Source: Siderastrea radians (taxonomy: Eukaryota; Cnidaria; Anthozoa; Scleractinia; Rhizangiidae). From it: 64,000 nucleotides of DNA. Below, piece after piece: positions 1 through 11,841 of the stretch. The stretch spans positions 11,766,451-11,830,450 of the forward strand of contig OZ024897.1 of the NCBI GenBank assembly GCA_964017195.1. The letters run 5' to 3'. Below the pieces are notes generated by a model that made no database searches, was not told the origin of the DNA, and was given only the letters and a program-made list of their open reading frames with translations. Numbering within the stretch: the stretch's first letter is position 1; every line of letters begins with the position of its first letter. The position numbers and the translations under genes are program-made.

Positions 1-845
1 ATTTCGTGAATTAAATTATTTTTCACCATGTGCTAAACCTTCAAATCGATTCAGCTTCTGGCTGTTGAATTAAGAAAAGATGTTCTCAGGATTGCTGCAA
101 AAATTTCTTTGGGCAAATGATTGAGAGCGACGCGAGAGCTTTTCAAAGTTCGTTAAAATGCAGGTTGTTTGACCCTTCCTGGCAACATTCCATTCGCGAG
201 TCACGCACATATTTTGATGTGTTTCGACCCATATGAGATCGAAAACGTCAAACAGGAAAACAGTTCGAAATGCTCTTACCTCATTTACTGTAGAGGACAG
301 GTCCAGAGGCCATTTCCGAGTGATTCTCTTGCCGTTCGACGTATTTTGGTCCTGTTGATGCCATCCAATGAACACCGCCAACTGGGTCAGTGTATTGTAA
401 ACGGTCGAACAGCTCAACAACAACCTTTCTTCCAAAACGTTCGACATCTTTCTACACTGTGACATCTTACTCAACGGTTCAGTTGCTGGTCAATGTTGCT
501 TAGTTGGCAATACACAAAAAGGTTTTTATCACCACATGTCGCCGCTAACGTGGCCAGAGTTCTGTCTAGAGCCGCGTCACGCAATGCAAATCATCGGAAT
601 GGACATTTTACTAGAGGGTAGGGGAAGGGCAAAATCTGCTCTGATTCTTTTTAAACGGCTCAGGGTTCGAGAAATGGGAGGAACTAGTAATGGACCAAAA
701 ATACGAAACAAAATTAGTGCTACATTTAGGCACCTCAGCCTCCCGTGCCAGAATGCAGAAAAAGTAGTCACCCCTCGGCGTGAGTTGTAGGCATGCAAAT
801 AACAATGTTCGAACACGAAAATTAGCCAAAAAGGGTACGTGTACT

Positions 846-1769
846 AGCTTAAGGGAAGGTACGTTTTTTCTTGGCGGGGGAGGGCTGGGGAATTTTGGTA
901 TTTTTTTCCTAAAAAAGTGTTGGCCCTCCCTTGCGTTTTAATAAAAAAACTCCTGACCCCCCACCTTTAGGTGACTGACAAAAGTGCGACCCTCCCCTCA
1001 CTACTACATGGTATGTTCCATGCTGTAGAAACCTCAGAACGTTTCGCTTGTGAACGTAAAGTGTTTGAATATGAATATATCTCGATATTGAATGTGTGCG
1101 CGCTGAAACAAGGAAAATGTGAACAATCATTGTGGGATATTTACGTTTTATAGCTGAAGTTTTAATAGGGAAGTATTTGAGTATTATAAAAGTTTTGAAC
1201 ATAAAATATCTAAGGAAAAAAACACGCGCTTCTTTCTCCGACTAGCCGGCATTGCTGTTGGTTATTTTAACAGAAAGGTTTATTTGTTTAGCACGCGAAA
1301 TCTGCCTCTCAAAAACAAATATTTCCTACATTTCCGACAAGGTAGAGCGCATTGTTGGATCTACTAGTAACTATTCAGAACTAAACGACTCAGGAGATCA
1401 GGCAGCGGATAGCCAACTGCAAGAAGCTGAAGAAACGATACCTGAGTCAAGTACTTCTCGATACGGACGGAAAAGGACTCGAGTCCATGGCATGATATAC
1501 ATGTAGAAATGTAACCTACTGCCTATAATAAAACACCAAATTAAATCAAAGTAGGTGAAAAGAAAAGCTTAATCTGTAAGAAAAAATGGAAAGCAACGTC
1601 ACAAAAATTCTCATTAAAAAATTTTGGAAAAGATGTGTGACCCTCCCCTGAATAGCTCACATGAGGTATGGCCCTCCCCTTTTGGTGCTCACTTTCACTG
1701 ATGACCCTCCCCGCTGAGGCCCCAGCCCTCCCCCCCCCCCCAAGAAAAAACGTACCTTCCCTAAGTTAA
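846..1769. mobile_element. Nested foldback element with C-rich tracts
   Basis: Inverted ends are visible: GGGAAGGTACGTTTTTTCTT near 854 matches the reverse complement of the sequence near 1741-1765, followed inward by G/C-rich blocks reading AGGGCTGGGG. CCCTCCCC motifs recur inside both arms (about 920-1000 and 1640-1730). The interior contains an 84-codon open frame (1252-1506) ending in a basic stretch (YGRKRTRVHG) that I cannot assign. It lies wholly inside the larger inverted repeat, so it probably inserted later. No clear target-site duplication can be fixed. Confidence 0.6.
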
Positions 1770-2059
1770 AAGCCTCTTCAAAACGTCGAGTCCAGAACAT
1801 TAAAATCGTTTTTATCAGGGAAATTGCGATGTGACTAACTAGTTTGTGCTTATTGTTTTGGCTTAGAGGGGGACCTCGGACTTCTGTTTTTTTTTCACAA
1901 ATCATACATATTTACATACATGAATTGCTTCGTTACAAAGAAGACGGTTGTTGTTGGTTCCATTTTCTTGTTGTCGGAGTTTGTGGTTACAACACCAGAC
2001 GAATCAAAAGCTTGAAAACAATTGCTCCCTTACTTTTGTGCACCAAGAATACCCAGGCC

Positions 2060-2280
2060 CATAGAAGGGGGAGGGGGGGGGGAATCAGTAAATCTGGTGG
2101 ATGTTGCCAACAACTTTGTCGGCGAAAAAGCAAACAGGAAGCAGCTTTTTGGCAAATTGTCAACGAACGATGTCCCCAAAAAGGTGTCGTGTTTGACGAA
2201 ATCGGCACAAACTGTGGCACTGTGAACAGAGTTAGTATCTATGTGCATGAGTGTGTATTTTGAAGGGGGGGGGGGGGAGG
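2060..2280 (+). repeat. Two long G tracts
   Basis: G runs of about 5+9 at 2067-2082 and about 13 at 2263-2276 flank a 180-bp stretch. They are low-complexity and may form G-rich secondary structure. The rest of 1770-3440 shows no recognisable gene; its open frames are short and on both strands. Confidence 0.6.
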
Positions 2281-4084
2281 AAAGGCTTTGACTAGGCCAA
2301 TTTGCTCGCAGCATTTATTTCAGCCTTGGTGCGGGTCTGATACCACAAGTTACAAGTCAGTTTTTACAACGAACGCTTGAATACAATGACGATATGTCCC
2401 AGTCATCGTGCAAAACTTGGAATAGTGTCTAGCAGAAGCTGCAGCACAAGAGGCCGGGTCACGGTAAGGAAGAGGGGAGTGGCCAAAAAGTGAAAGAGGA
2501 CTGGGAAAAAAGGGATCTGAAATTATCTTACGCGGGACTGGTTCGCTTGTAAAAGTTGGATCAGGTGAGTTATATATTCGCTTGTGGTCTATCCGAATAT
2601 TAGCCAGGTTATCGATGGAAGCCTTACTCTTCTCTTCTCCTCATTAAGGTGTATGTAGAACGTGAAAGAGGTAACAACCGTTTAAGGGCAAGATGTTTGA
2701 CGTATTTCTGTTATGATCCTCATATCCATTATGGATCCTCACATCCATTATGATAAGTATCATAATGCTGGCTGCTGTGAGAGATCTCGCTCACTGGGAA
2801 CCTGTCTCAATAAGATTCGTAAACAGAAATTCAGGAACAGAACCTCATTTTCTGTTACCATGGTTACGTGCCATATATCACGGTCTTCAAACAGCACTGG
2901 CGTGCTGTTAGAAACCCCACTCATTAGTCAGGACACACTAATGTAGACTAAGTCAAACAGCTGACAAGAGAGCACAGTTAAAAACTTCGATTGCACCCAT
3001 TTGTTATGAAGAGAGAACCCTTCCTGTCCAAAACTCCATCCAACCCTTTAACAGCGAGCTGACTTTCACTCCTGATATAACTGTGCCTTGTACCGGTCCT
3101 GTGCCAGCTGAGAACCAGCAGACTGACACCAATAATAATAGGTAGAATACCCGCTCGTCAATTAACAAAAGGGAGCCCCTTGTAGTTATAGGTTTCCCCG
3201 TATTATGTATTAAAGTTGGGTCTAGTTAATAATAGCGCCACTTCTGTTGCAACCACTCACCTGTAACCATGTCTGTAAGCTTGTACGTTGGTTGGAATTG
3301 CGTTTCAGACTACTAGGCTAGGGTAGCAAATACAATTTTGAATGGTTGTAACAACACTGGTAATAAGTAAGAAAGACACACAACGCCATTAAAACCACAA
3401 ATAATCCCTGCAATTAACACTGTATGTTATTTTACTTCACCTCAAAGGTTTTGCCCTTGCAATACCCCCTAAAATGCCTTTGATACGCATTGCGTGACAA
3501 ACCAAGTACGCACGCGGCGCCATCCACGTTTGGTCCCAATTTAGCAGTCAAATCTGATAATGCTTTTGTGCACTGAAAACTGAGCAACACTCGTATTAAA
3601 TCAACTGAACCGTTGAGTAAGATGTCACAGTGTAGAAAGATGTCGAACGTTTTGGAAGAAAGGTTGTTGTTGAGCTGTTCGACCGTTTACAATACACTGA
3701 CCCAGTTGGCGGTGTTCATTGGATGGCATCAACAGGACCAAAACACGTCGAACGGCAAGAGAATCACTCGGAAATGGCCTCTGGACCTGTCCTCTACAGC
3801 AAATGAGGTAAGAGCATTTCGAACTGTTTTTCTGTTGGACGTTTTCGATCTCATCTGGGTCGAAATACATTAGAATATGTGCGTGACTTGCGAATGGAAT
3901 GTTGCCAAGAAGGGTCAAACAACCTGCATTTTAACGAACTTTGAAAAGCTCTCGCGTCGCTCTCAATCATTTGCCCAAAGAAATTTTTGCAGCAATCCTG
4001 AGAACATCTTTTCTTAATTCAACAGCCAGAAGCTGAATCGATTTGAAGGTTTAGCACATGGTGAAAAATAATTTAATTCACGAA

Positions 4085-5130
4085 GTACTTTTCCTGATGA
4101 GAAATGTATACTTTCAAAATTAAATTATTTCAAACACAAAGAACAACGCAGTTTCTACCAAAATCAGTTTTGAAGCTCTTGAGAGATTGCAAAAGTAAAA
4201 TTGAGTGTTTAAAAGACGACAGAGGCATTTGTTTTTGCACGCGAACGCCTCAAATTGATGTCATAATTTACTGCTTCAAATGGCGATTTTAACGGAAGTT
4301 CGTTATTTGCATTTTCTTTGAAATAAAAGGATATTTCGCCAAAAAAAGTATCCAGTGATTTTAGTTATACCGTAACCTATCTAACATTAAAATATGAAAG
4401 AAATCGAATTTTCCACCCTTGCCGCGTTATGTTTGATTTTTACAGACAAGCGCTCTTAAGGTCGTAATCTCTTGGCTCTCAGTAGCGTTTTTCGCACTTT
4501 ATATTTATCAATTATCTTTTTATCTTTTTTTCGCCTTGAGTGTACCACGTTAAAGTAAAGCAGTCCTGGAATGACGATAAGATAAAAATGAGTTCAAAAA
4601 GCCAAAAAATAGTTGTAGTCTACGATGCTTCTCGCGTGAATGGGCGTTTCATGTCTTGCATGTGACGTAAGAGTGAATGTAAAATTTTGCCTAAATTTAA
4701 TTAACTAGCGTGAAACAACTGTTGCACAAATAAGGAAATAAAGACTTGAATTGCACTGTATATCACCTCGCCTCGTGTTTTGTTGTCACCATTGTTTGAA
4801 CAATTGTCTAAGGGCCTTTTAATTACAGGTTCTTAGGTGGGGTTAGCCCGCAAAATACTAAATTGAGACACTGTAAATGCAAGCCATTGAAGGGCTTCAC
4901 GGGTGGAAGTCGAACCCCCTTAAGCCACTGAATTGTTTTCATTGGCTTGGATTTATAGCGTAGCGATTTATTATTTATTCAATATTGCTTGACGATGATT
5001 CTGAACAAGGTTCAAACTATTGTCCCTTAATATACTAATGTAATCAAAGTGGCATGGCATTTAATCACTCGAAGGCTCCATAGAAAACAAGGCAAAGTCA
5101 TTTAAATAAAAACCTTCTCTTGATTCCCGT
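4085..5130. other. Non-coding stretch, nothing recognised
   Basis: AT-rich sequence with stop codons in all frames and no long frame above about 62 codons. No structured RNA, splice-bounded exon or repeat stands out. Confidence 0.5.
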
Positions 5131-5616
5131 AAAAAGCAAAAACGTACGACTTCAATACATAGCAACAAAGCACGACTTGCATACAGACCAAAAAAGTACG
5201 ACTTCCATACAGAGCAAAAAAGTACGACTTCCATATGCATATTCAGCAAAAAAGTACGACTTCCTTCCATACAGAGCAAAAAAGTACGACTTCCATACAG
5301 AGCAAAAAAGTACGACTGCCATATGCGCATATTCAGCAAAAAAGTACGACTTCCATAGAGAGCAAGAAAGTACGACTTCCATAGACAGGAAGAAAGTACG
5401 ACTTCCATAGAGAGCAGAAAAGTTCGACTTCCATAGAGAGCAAAAAAGTACGACTTCCACAGAGAGCAAAAAAGTACGACTTCCATATAGAGCAAAAAAG
5501 TACGACTTCCATACAGAGCAAAAAAGTACGACTTCCATACAGAGCAAAAAGTACGACTTCCATACAGAGCAAAAAAGAGCGACTTCCATACAGAGGAAAA
5601 AAGTACGACTTCCATT
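5131..5616. repeat. 26-bp tandem repeat, block 1
   Basis: About 18 units of a 26-bp consensus AAAAAGTACGACTTCCATAC plus AGAGCA, with length variants of 25 to about 30 bp. Two units are interrupted by an ATATGCATATTCAGC-type variant (around 5233 and 5321). The units abut each other with no unique spacers. The apparent proteins in several frames are by-products of a repeat lacking stop codons. Confidence 0.9.
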
Positions 5617-5674
5617 ATTAAGAAGAAACAGATAGTAAGTTAACACAGTGAAAAAATTCTCGGAAAAAATTCCG

Positions 5675-5747
5675 AGCCCCCAGTAGGAATCGAACCCACG
5701 ACCTTCCAGTTACCAGTTGGATGCTCTAACCACTGAGCTATGGTGAT
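5675..5747 (-). tRNA. tRNA-Thr(GGU)-like sequence, probably a tRNA pseudogene or SINE head
   Basis: On the minus strand a 73-nt cloverleaf can be drawn. It has TA at 8-9, a D arm GCTC...GAGC, an anticodon loop CTGGTAA (anticodon GGT), and a T arm GTGGG-TTCGATT-CCTAC. The acceptor stem is poor (ATCACCA against TGGGGGC, an A/C and an A/G mismatch) and the anticodon stem has one A/C mismatch. A palindrome CTCGGAA..TTCCGAG with a T6 run overlaps the 3' end. The internal promoter boxes are good, but the weak acceptor stem argues against a working tRNA. It sits between the two blocks of the 26-bp repeat. Confidence 0.5.
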
Positions 5748-5861
5748 TCATATGGTGAGCAGGCCGCAGGCTAGGGGTCTCAGGACTATCTGTTTCATCT
5801 TTATAGCATTGGGTGGTTGGCTGGTTCACTAAACTTCCATTATTATTATTATTATTATTCT

Positions 5862-6330
5862 ATACAGAGCAAAAAAGTACGATTTCCATACAGAACAAAA
5901 AAGTACGACTTCCATACAGAGAACAAAAAAGTACGACTTCCATACAGAGCAAAAACGTACGACTCCATATAGAGCAAAAAAGTACGACTTCCCTACAGAG
6001 AACAAAAAAGTACGACTTCCATAGAGAGCAAAAAAGTACGACTTCCATAGAGAGCAAAAAAGTACACCTTCCATACAGAGCAAAAAAGTACGATTCCATA
6101 CAGAGCAAAAAAGTACGACTCCATACAGAGAAAAAAAGTACTACTTCCGTACAGAGAAAAAAGTACGACTTCCATACAGAGCAAAAAGTACGACTTCCAT
6201 ACAGAGCAAAAAAGTACGACTACTTCCATACAAATAAAAAAAGTACGACTTCCATATACCCATATACAGAGCAAAAAATACGACTTCCAATGAGAGCAAA
6301 AAATACAGAGCAAAAAAGTACAACTGAGAA
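5862..6330. repeat. 26-bp tandem repeat, block 2
   Basis: The same family as block 1 (units like AAAAAGTACGACTTCCATAC), about 17 units with frequent single-base length changes, ending in degenerate units near 6300-6330. It begins directly after a short ATT microsatellite (5839-5858). The 245 bp between the blocks holds the tRNA-like sequence. Confidence 0.9.
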
Positions 6331-6404
6331 AAGTTCCACTTTCTTGTGCTTTTATTCCGCCGATTCCCATATAAATTAAATGTGTTTTTGCTACGAATTC
6401 CGTG

Positions 6405-6765
6405 TCGTGGGCGGGTTATTCCAGTGGCAAGGCACCCACGAAGCATTCGGCTGGAACCGGGATCGATTGTCGGGCAGACAACTTAATTTTATTTTTCTTT
6501 CTCTTAAGCTTCCTTTCTTTTTTTGTTCAAAATAAATGCTTTATGTTTAAAAAGTACTCCTGAGAGAAAAAAGCACACAAAAAATTTTGAAAATGTTGAC
6601 ATAACTTGGTTATTGCTTCTTCGAAATTTTGGAAATACACCCTTTTTGCTGAGCTCTAGATAAACGGTTTCTCGCAACATGTAGCTAATCGTTGGCGAGT
6701 TAGTGCAATGGCATGGCGTTCGCTTCATAATCAGAAATCTCTGAGCTCAATGCCCATCTGAAGCG
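6405..6765 (+). repeat. Two degenerate tRNA-like (SINE-head-like) segments
   Basis: Segments at about 6405-6475 and 6694-6765 share a D-arm-like core (GGGTTATTCCAGTGGCAAGG and GAGTTAGTGCAATGGCATGG) and a weak box-B-like segment (CCGGGATCGATTG; GAGCTCAATGCC). The second has a TTCATAA loop suggestive of a Met anticodon. Neither folds into a clean cloverleaf, so they are best read as tRNA-derived repeat remnants. Confidence 0.3.
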
Positions 6766-6904
6766 CAAAATTTTTCCTTTTTTCCGTTTTTTTTCTTTCG
6801 GGGAAAGAAAACGTAAAAAATTCGGTACAAAAAAGTTCAAAAGAGGACGTGTACAGATAAAAAATAGGGAACAAACAAGGGTGCAAAAGAAAGATCTGAA
6901 GCCG

Positions 6905-7458
6905 GTACAAAAAGAACACGCAAAGGGACAGTGGGGAACATGCAAGGGGACAGTGAGGAACATGCAAGGGGAAAGTGGGGAACATGCAAGGGTACAGTGA
7001 GGAACATGCAAGGGTACAGTGAGGAACATGCAAGGGTACAGTGAGGAACATGCAAGGGGACAGTGAGGAACACGCAAGGGGACAGTGAGGAACACGCAAG
7101 GGGACAGTGAGGAACACGCAAGGGTACAGTGAGGAACATGCAAGGGTACAGTGAGGAACACGCAAGGGTACTGTGAGGAACATGCAAGGGGACAGTGAGG
7201 AACACGCAAGGGAACAGTGAGGAACACGCAAGGGGACAGTGAGGAACATGCAAGGGGACAGTGGGGAACACGCAAGGGGACAGTGAGGAACATGCAAGGG
7301 GACAGTGGGGAACATGCAAGGGGACAGTGGGGAACATGCAAGGGGACAATGAGGAACAGGCAAGGGGACAGTGGGGAACACGCAAGGGGACAGTGAGGAA
7401 CACGCAAGGGGACAGTGAGGAACATGCAAGGGGACAGTGAGGAACATGCAAGGGGACA
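6905..7458. repeat. 22-bp tandem repeat array
   Basis: About 25 units of a 22-bp consensus AACATGCAAGGGGACAGTGA plus GG, with ATG/ACG, GGGG/GGGT and GAGG/GGGG variants arranged in mosaic fashion. Because 22 is one more than a multiple of three, all minus frames read the same 22-residue peptide repeat, giving three overlapping pseudo-proteins of about 240-260 codons. These are not considered genes. Confidence 0.93.
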
Positions 7459-7970
7459 AAAGGAGAACAGGAGGAGAATTTCAAACACGCCAGTATATCA
7501 TAAATCCGTTTCCACGGTCTTTTAGCGTTTGGAATCCATAGTAGCGCCCAATCCGTACTGGCCTCAATTTTGATTTCTACGCTGCAAAAGACCCCGGGAA
7601 CGAGAACAAACATTTTAAATTAATATTACTCCAAAACTGTAAAGTCCATCGTTGTTTTATTTTTGTAGTACAGTTAGAGATTTCCTTTTTTTATTTTGTG
7701 GGAGCCCTCGTTAACAAAAAAACAGTCAAAAAATATTTTTCTTGTTGATGCAAGAAACCTTTTCCAAAGCACCCAAGATGGTTCTTATTGTTTAGCTATT
7801 TTTTCTTTTTTTTTGTTTAAGGCGTTTTGTTATTGGTCCATTTAAGACGTGCGGCAGCATTCGTTCCAAATTTCTGACGTATTTGTCAACTATTGGCTCT
7901 AGTTTCTCATCCATATTCACGACAACGTGATGAATTTCTCACAGACGAAGCAGTTCGTTGTGGTGAAAAG
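7459..7970. other. Non-coding stretch, nothing recognised
   Basis: T-rich sequence between the 22-bp array and the doubtful small gene. No gene, RNA or repeat is recognised. Confidence 0.4.
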
Positions 7971-8570
7971 ATGTCGAGTTGTAGTTCAGAAGACTGTTTG
8001 GTGATCCTGAGGGAACGTCGAAGGCCCCTGAAAGAATGGGAAAACTGGTCGTTAGAAAAACTTCACCAAAGGTAAGCAACGCTGTGTGACAACTTAATTT
8101 AAATTTGTCACAAAACTTAAAGGGTATAAAACTTTGCTTGGTGAAGATAACACGTGCTTCTGGCGTCGAGTTGAAAATTTCAAGTGTTGCAAACCAGTTC
8201 AAGACTTTCGAGCTTTTCGGCGCTTTCGTTTATCAGAGAGTAAAAACGAGGTACTGACTTCAGAAAGAATTTCGGGCCGTTAATATCTGTGCTCTCCGTA
8301 AAAGTTTCGAGCCATCCCTTGCTGACTGTTGGAATAGGATTCTGGCGCTTGAAAATAAATTTAAAAGAGCTAGTCGTTAGAAACGTTTTAACTGTTGAAT
8401 GCCTAAATTGCGTTTAAAGGTTGAACATTAGCTGTGGGAACTCTATGTACGTTTTCCTTTGTATATTTTAGTATATGTAACATTGGAGCTCACCAGTTGT
8501 ATTGCTTATTTCTTTCTTCAGGAAGACTTCTAAACCGAGTGAAGGAGTTCGCGAGGAAGGAAACCAATGA
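7971..8570 (+). CDS. Doubtful two-exon short gene
   Basis: An ATG at 7971 opens a frame to 8071, where AAAG|GTAAGC is a good donor. A T-rich tract ending TTCTTCAG gives an acceptor before 8522, and joining the two keeps the frame open to a TGA at 8568-8570, for about 49 residues. The product is hydrophilic and basic (RERRRPLKEW, EKLHQRKTSK) with no recognised domain. The main support is the splice-site pair; the small size and lack of a known family keep confidence low. It could be the end of a longer transcript or chance. Confidence 0.17.
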
Positions 8571-9716
8571 AAACAAACTGGACTCAAGTACAAAACTGGA
8601 AGGAACTACTAAAAGATAAGAATTTTGATAATATTCTATAACAATCTTCTTAAGTGGTGGCTGGACAAGTTTTCTTGAATTTTTTTGTCAGAAGTTTGGC
8701 GAAAGTATGCATTTCACAAAAGTGGGCATTGTTCAGTCTACAGTAGGTCTTAATTGTGTGAAATTACACAGCAAATTGACATAGGAATTGCACTGAAGGA
8801 TTGCTGTAACTAGCTGCCAAATCTGACTGAATCTACACAATCTACTCTAAATCTGCCAAACCTACTCGCCAAATTGACATAGAAATAGCTTCACTTGGAG
8901 ATGTTGATGTGAATTCGTTTTAGGCAAGTGTAAAAGAACTTGGTTTAAGTTTTGTATCAGTCAGCCACCGTTTAAACGTTCAGCGATCTCCTAATTCTTA
9001 GAGTTAATTCGACGACTTGGTTTACGTCTTTTGTTTGAAATCCTAATTGATGAAACATTTTCGGAAGAAATTTGTCTTTCTCTTAATAAAATGTGAAAAA
9101 AATGTCGAAGAAATTTTTGTCTTGATGAAACGTGGTCTTTCACTGAACCTACTATGACAAAAATTCGATGTTGAATTGTTGATCGCTGAACGTCTAGGTA
9201 TAAATGTTGTAGCCTTCACTTCAGTGATGCTGTAAAACGTGAAGTCTTTGAGAGGCTCTGAAAGTTTATTAACGCAAATTTATCGCAGTTTGCAACCTCG
9301 CTGATGCCATATTTGAAAATCATTTCTGGTTGTGCAAATTCTTTGCTAAAAAACGTTTATTATTTCCAATTGGTATCAAATACAATTGCCTAAAAGTTGC
9401 TTAAGGGCTTGGCACAAATTTAATTCAGTTTTCATTTTAAATATTCCTTGCTGTCCAAAACATTTTCCAACCGGTTTGCTTGAAGCGAATCGTTCTAAGA
9501 AACATAAAACTCGATTTGTGATTTCTTCACGCTTTTGTGAAACATTCTTAGGCCAATTTTAATGCAAACCTTTTGCAAGATTTTTCCAAATGATTTTTTG
9601 TCCGTCAATCTTTTTACACCGAATCAAGGCTCAATTACGTGTTTTTAACCAGAAACTGAAAACGAAACAATTTTCGATTTTGGTTTTAAACTATAGAAAG
9701 ACTGCATCGTTCTTAA
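8571..9716. other. Non-coding stretch, nothing recognised
   Basis: No frame above 60 codons. Short, loosely repeated phrases such as CAAATTGACATAG (about 8772 and 8872) occur, but no defined element. Confidence 0.4.
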
Positions 9717-9875
9717 CAATAGGCTTCTTTCGATATATTAAAATTCAGCTTGGTAGCGAGGCCTAGAGGACACAAACAAAAGAAATGAATAAACGTGCTT
9801 GTAAAAGTTCTTTTATTTGTGTCCTCTAGGCCTCGCTACCAAGCTGAATTTTAATATATCGAAAGAAGCCTATTG
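9717..9875. repeat. Near-perfect 60-bp palindrome
   Basis: Arms 9717-9776 and 9816-9875 are exact reverse complements by eye, separated by a 39-base centre in which pairing partly continues. The outer end is CAATAGGCTTCTTTCG. A transcript from either strand would form a long hairpin. It fits a foldback mini-element; no clear target-site duplication is visible. Confidence 0.88.
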
Positions 9876-10349
9876 ATTGCTGAAAATTTACGTTGACAGG
9901 TGCAATAAACTGTTCTAGAGCCTACTTGACAGAATTCACGCCTGGTACACATCAACTGATTGTTCTCTTCTCTTGACAAGAGAACAAAGGCATTTTCCAA
10001 ATTTCGTTCTTCTTCGTCAAACAAATTAAATCAAATTATTTTAGGTTAACGTTACGAATCAACAAAATTTTAATTATTTTTCATGTTTTTGGCTTATTTG
10101 TGTTGATAAGATTGAATGCCTTTGTTCTTTTGTCGTCTTGGGAGCTTATTGTTAAAAGCTCGATGCCTGGCTTCGAGAAGAGATTTTTTTTTCAATCGGT
10201 GATCAATGTTCACAAGTTATACAGACCACAAAAACATTTTTTAACAAAAAGTTTTATCATATGCGTGAAATGAAAGAAAAGCAGGCCATTTCTGTGACAA
10301 TTTAGCAACAATTTAAATATAATCGATGTTTTACCAATGCAACTTGGAG

Positions 10350-10516
10350 AATAGCCCTTTTCACAATTTAACTTTCTCATTTGCATTACAATGTTTTTGA
10401 ACGTGAATGTGAGGCAATTTCGGGCAATTTTGCACTTTTTGCCCGAAATTGCCTCACATCCATGTTCAAAAACATTGTAATGCAAATGAGAAAAGTTAAC
10501 TGTGAAAAGGGCTATT
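10350..10516. repeat. 77-bp-arm palindrome
   Basis: Arms 10350-10426 and 10440-10516 are nearly exact reverse complements around a 13-base loop (ATTTTGCACTTTT); the inner ends read CGGGCA and TGCCCG. Only a few mismatches are seen. It is probably a foldback mini-element and has no coding content. Confidence 0.85.
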
Positions 10517-11841
10517 GAATCAGACTGGAATAAAAATTTTCCACCTTTTTTGTTAAACAATAATTTTTCAGCAGTGTAGTCATCAAAAAAAATTGAAGAA
10601 TTTGGGACAAATTACCATGTAATCGGCTTTTTAATACAATTGTTACTATTTTACGTACAACTGCCTTTGCCATGCATTATTCAAAATTTTCTTTTGGAAA
10701 CACTGGTATCAAATTTGTTTTGTGATTTGTTTCTGCAAATCATACACACCAAAACACAGAAAAAAAGATGAATCAATTCAGATGTTTTCCAAAGGAATTC
10801 AACATTCACTTTTTGGTTTGCAGTTTTCATTGAACTTTCATTGTGAATATGAAAATGACATCGAAACGTTCTTCGCTTCAAGGAACCTTAACAATTTTGG
10901 CGAATATTGTTTTGTTCTGTTGCTGCCGTTATTCAAATTCACACCATGGAAACTTGGGAACATAGAGCATTCATTGCATTTGACAACGAAAATAGTTAAT
11001 CTGGTTTAAATGTGGTTTAGACGTGATTTTGTTGTCCGTTTAGCAAAAGACCCCGATGATAAAGAATATAGTTATTTTAATTTGGTTTCGCTTGCGTTTA
11101 TTTTGGTCTGTATAACTTTTGTTTGAGTAATTTTTGCTATTTATTCTGGAATGATAAAAGTGCAAGGATGAAGCTCGAAATATTAACTCCCTTCCAAGAA
11201 ACAGGCATTGGGTTTTAAGATGGGCTCTTAGTTTTACTTCATAGTTTTTAACGTTGGAGGAAAAGAAATCTTTCTGCAAGCTGGCCCTCGATGAAGCACA
11301 GGAATTTGAATTTCAAATTTAAAAATCTGTAGCTGACAGCAGAATGTGTCAACTCGGCAAGATTGTATTTATTGGACAGAAAATAAAGGCGTGCAATTGT
11401 TTGTTTTCCATTCTAAATTTTACCACTTGCGCCATTCCAAATTAACACTTGTTGACACTAGAAGGAAACATGGAGCCATGCAATTCTACATTTTTCGTTC
11501 CAAATTTTATCTTGCTCCATACTTAGCAAACTGTCGCTATTTTCTTTAGCGGTTAACTGATTAGGCGAAGCATTTTCTCCTGTGCTACAAAGAGAACTGG
11601 CCGAAAGAAAAAGGTCTTGTTACTAAAAGCAACTTGACTGACAAGCTATGAACCTTTTGAAATCTAGGCTCGATTGGACGTAAGATGAGAAACGTTACAA
11701 TACCAGAAATTTAGCTTCAATAATCCAAAACGTTCTCGACTTATTATTACATTCTTTCGTAGAACAAAATTTTCACCAAGTTGCTTTCTAGCTTGTCGTG
11801 TTTCTTTTAGTATCCTCCATGTAGACACCATCTCGTGCAAG
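10517..11841. other. Non-coding stretch, nothing recognised
   Basis: AT-rich with small frames on both strands (up to 95 codons) that lack domain features or splice context. Nothing firm is seen. Confidence 0.4.

Larger units (their letters stand above)
1..4084. repeat. Large inverted repeat, possible foldback DNA transposon
   Basis: Positions 3-484 return in reverse complement at about 3604-4084 with only scattered differences. The inverted pairing continues inward at clearly lower identity to about 640 and 3440. The left arm begins at the window edge, so the true outer end and any target-site duplication cannot be seen. Each arm carries a matching open frame (minus 70-474; plus 3613-3873) that runs into a GTAAGA donor-like site after ATGAG. 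I do not recognise the protein and no transposase is visible in the 2.8-kb centre. It may be a non-autonomous foldback transposon or an old inverted duplication. Confidence 0.75.

Noticed and set aside
5131..6330. Possible CRISPR-like array
   Set aside because: Units abut each other with no unique spacers, no leader and no cas genes, and the DNA is eukaryotic.
5131..7458. Long open frames of up to 262 codons in the tandem repeat arrays
   Set aside because: They arise from stop-free short repeats and appear in several frames of both arrays with the same periodic peptide. There is no start context, splice context or domain.
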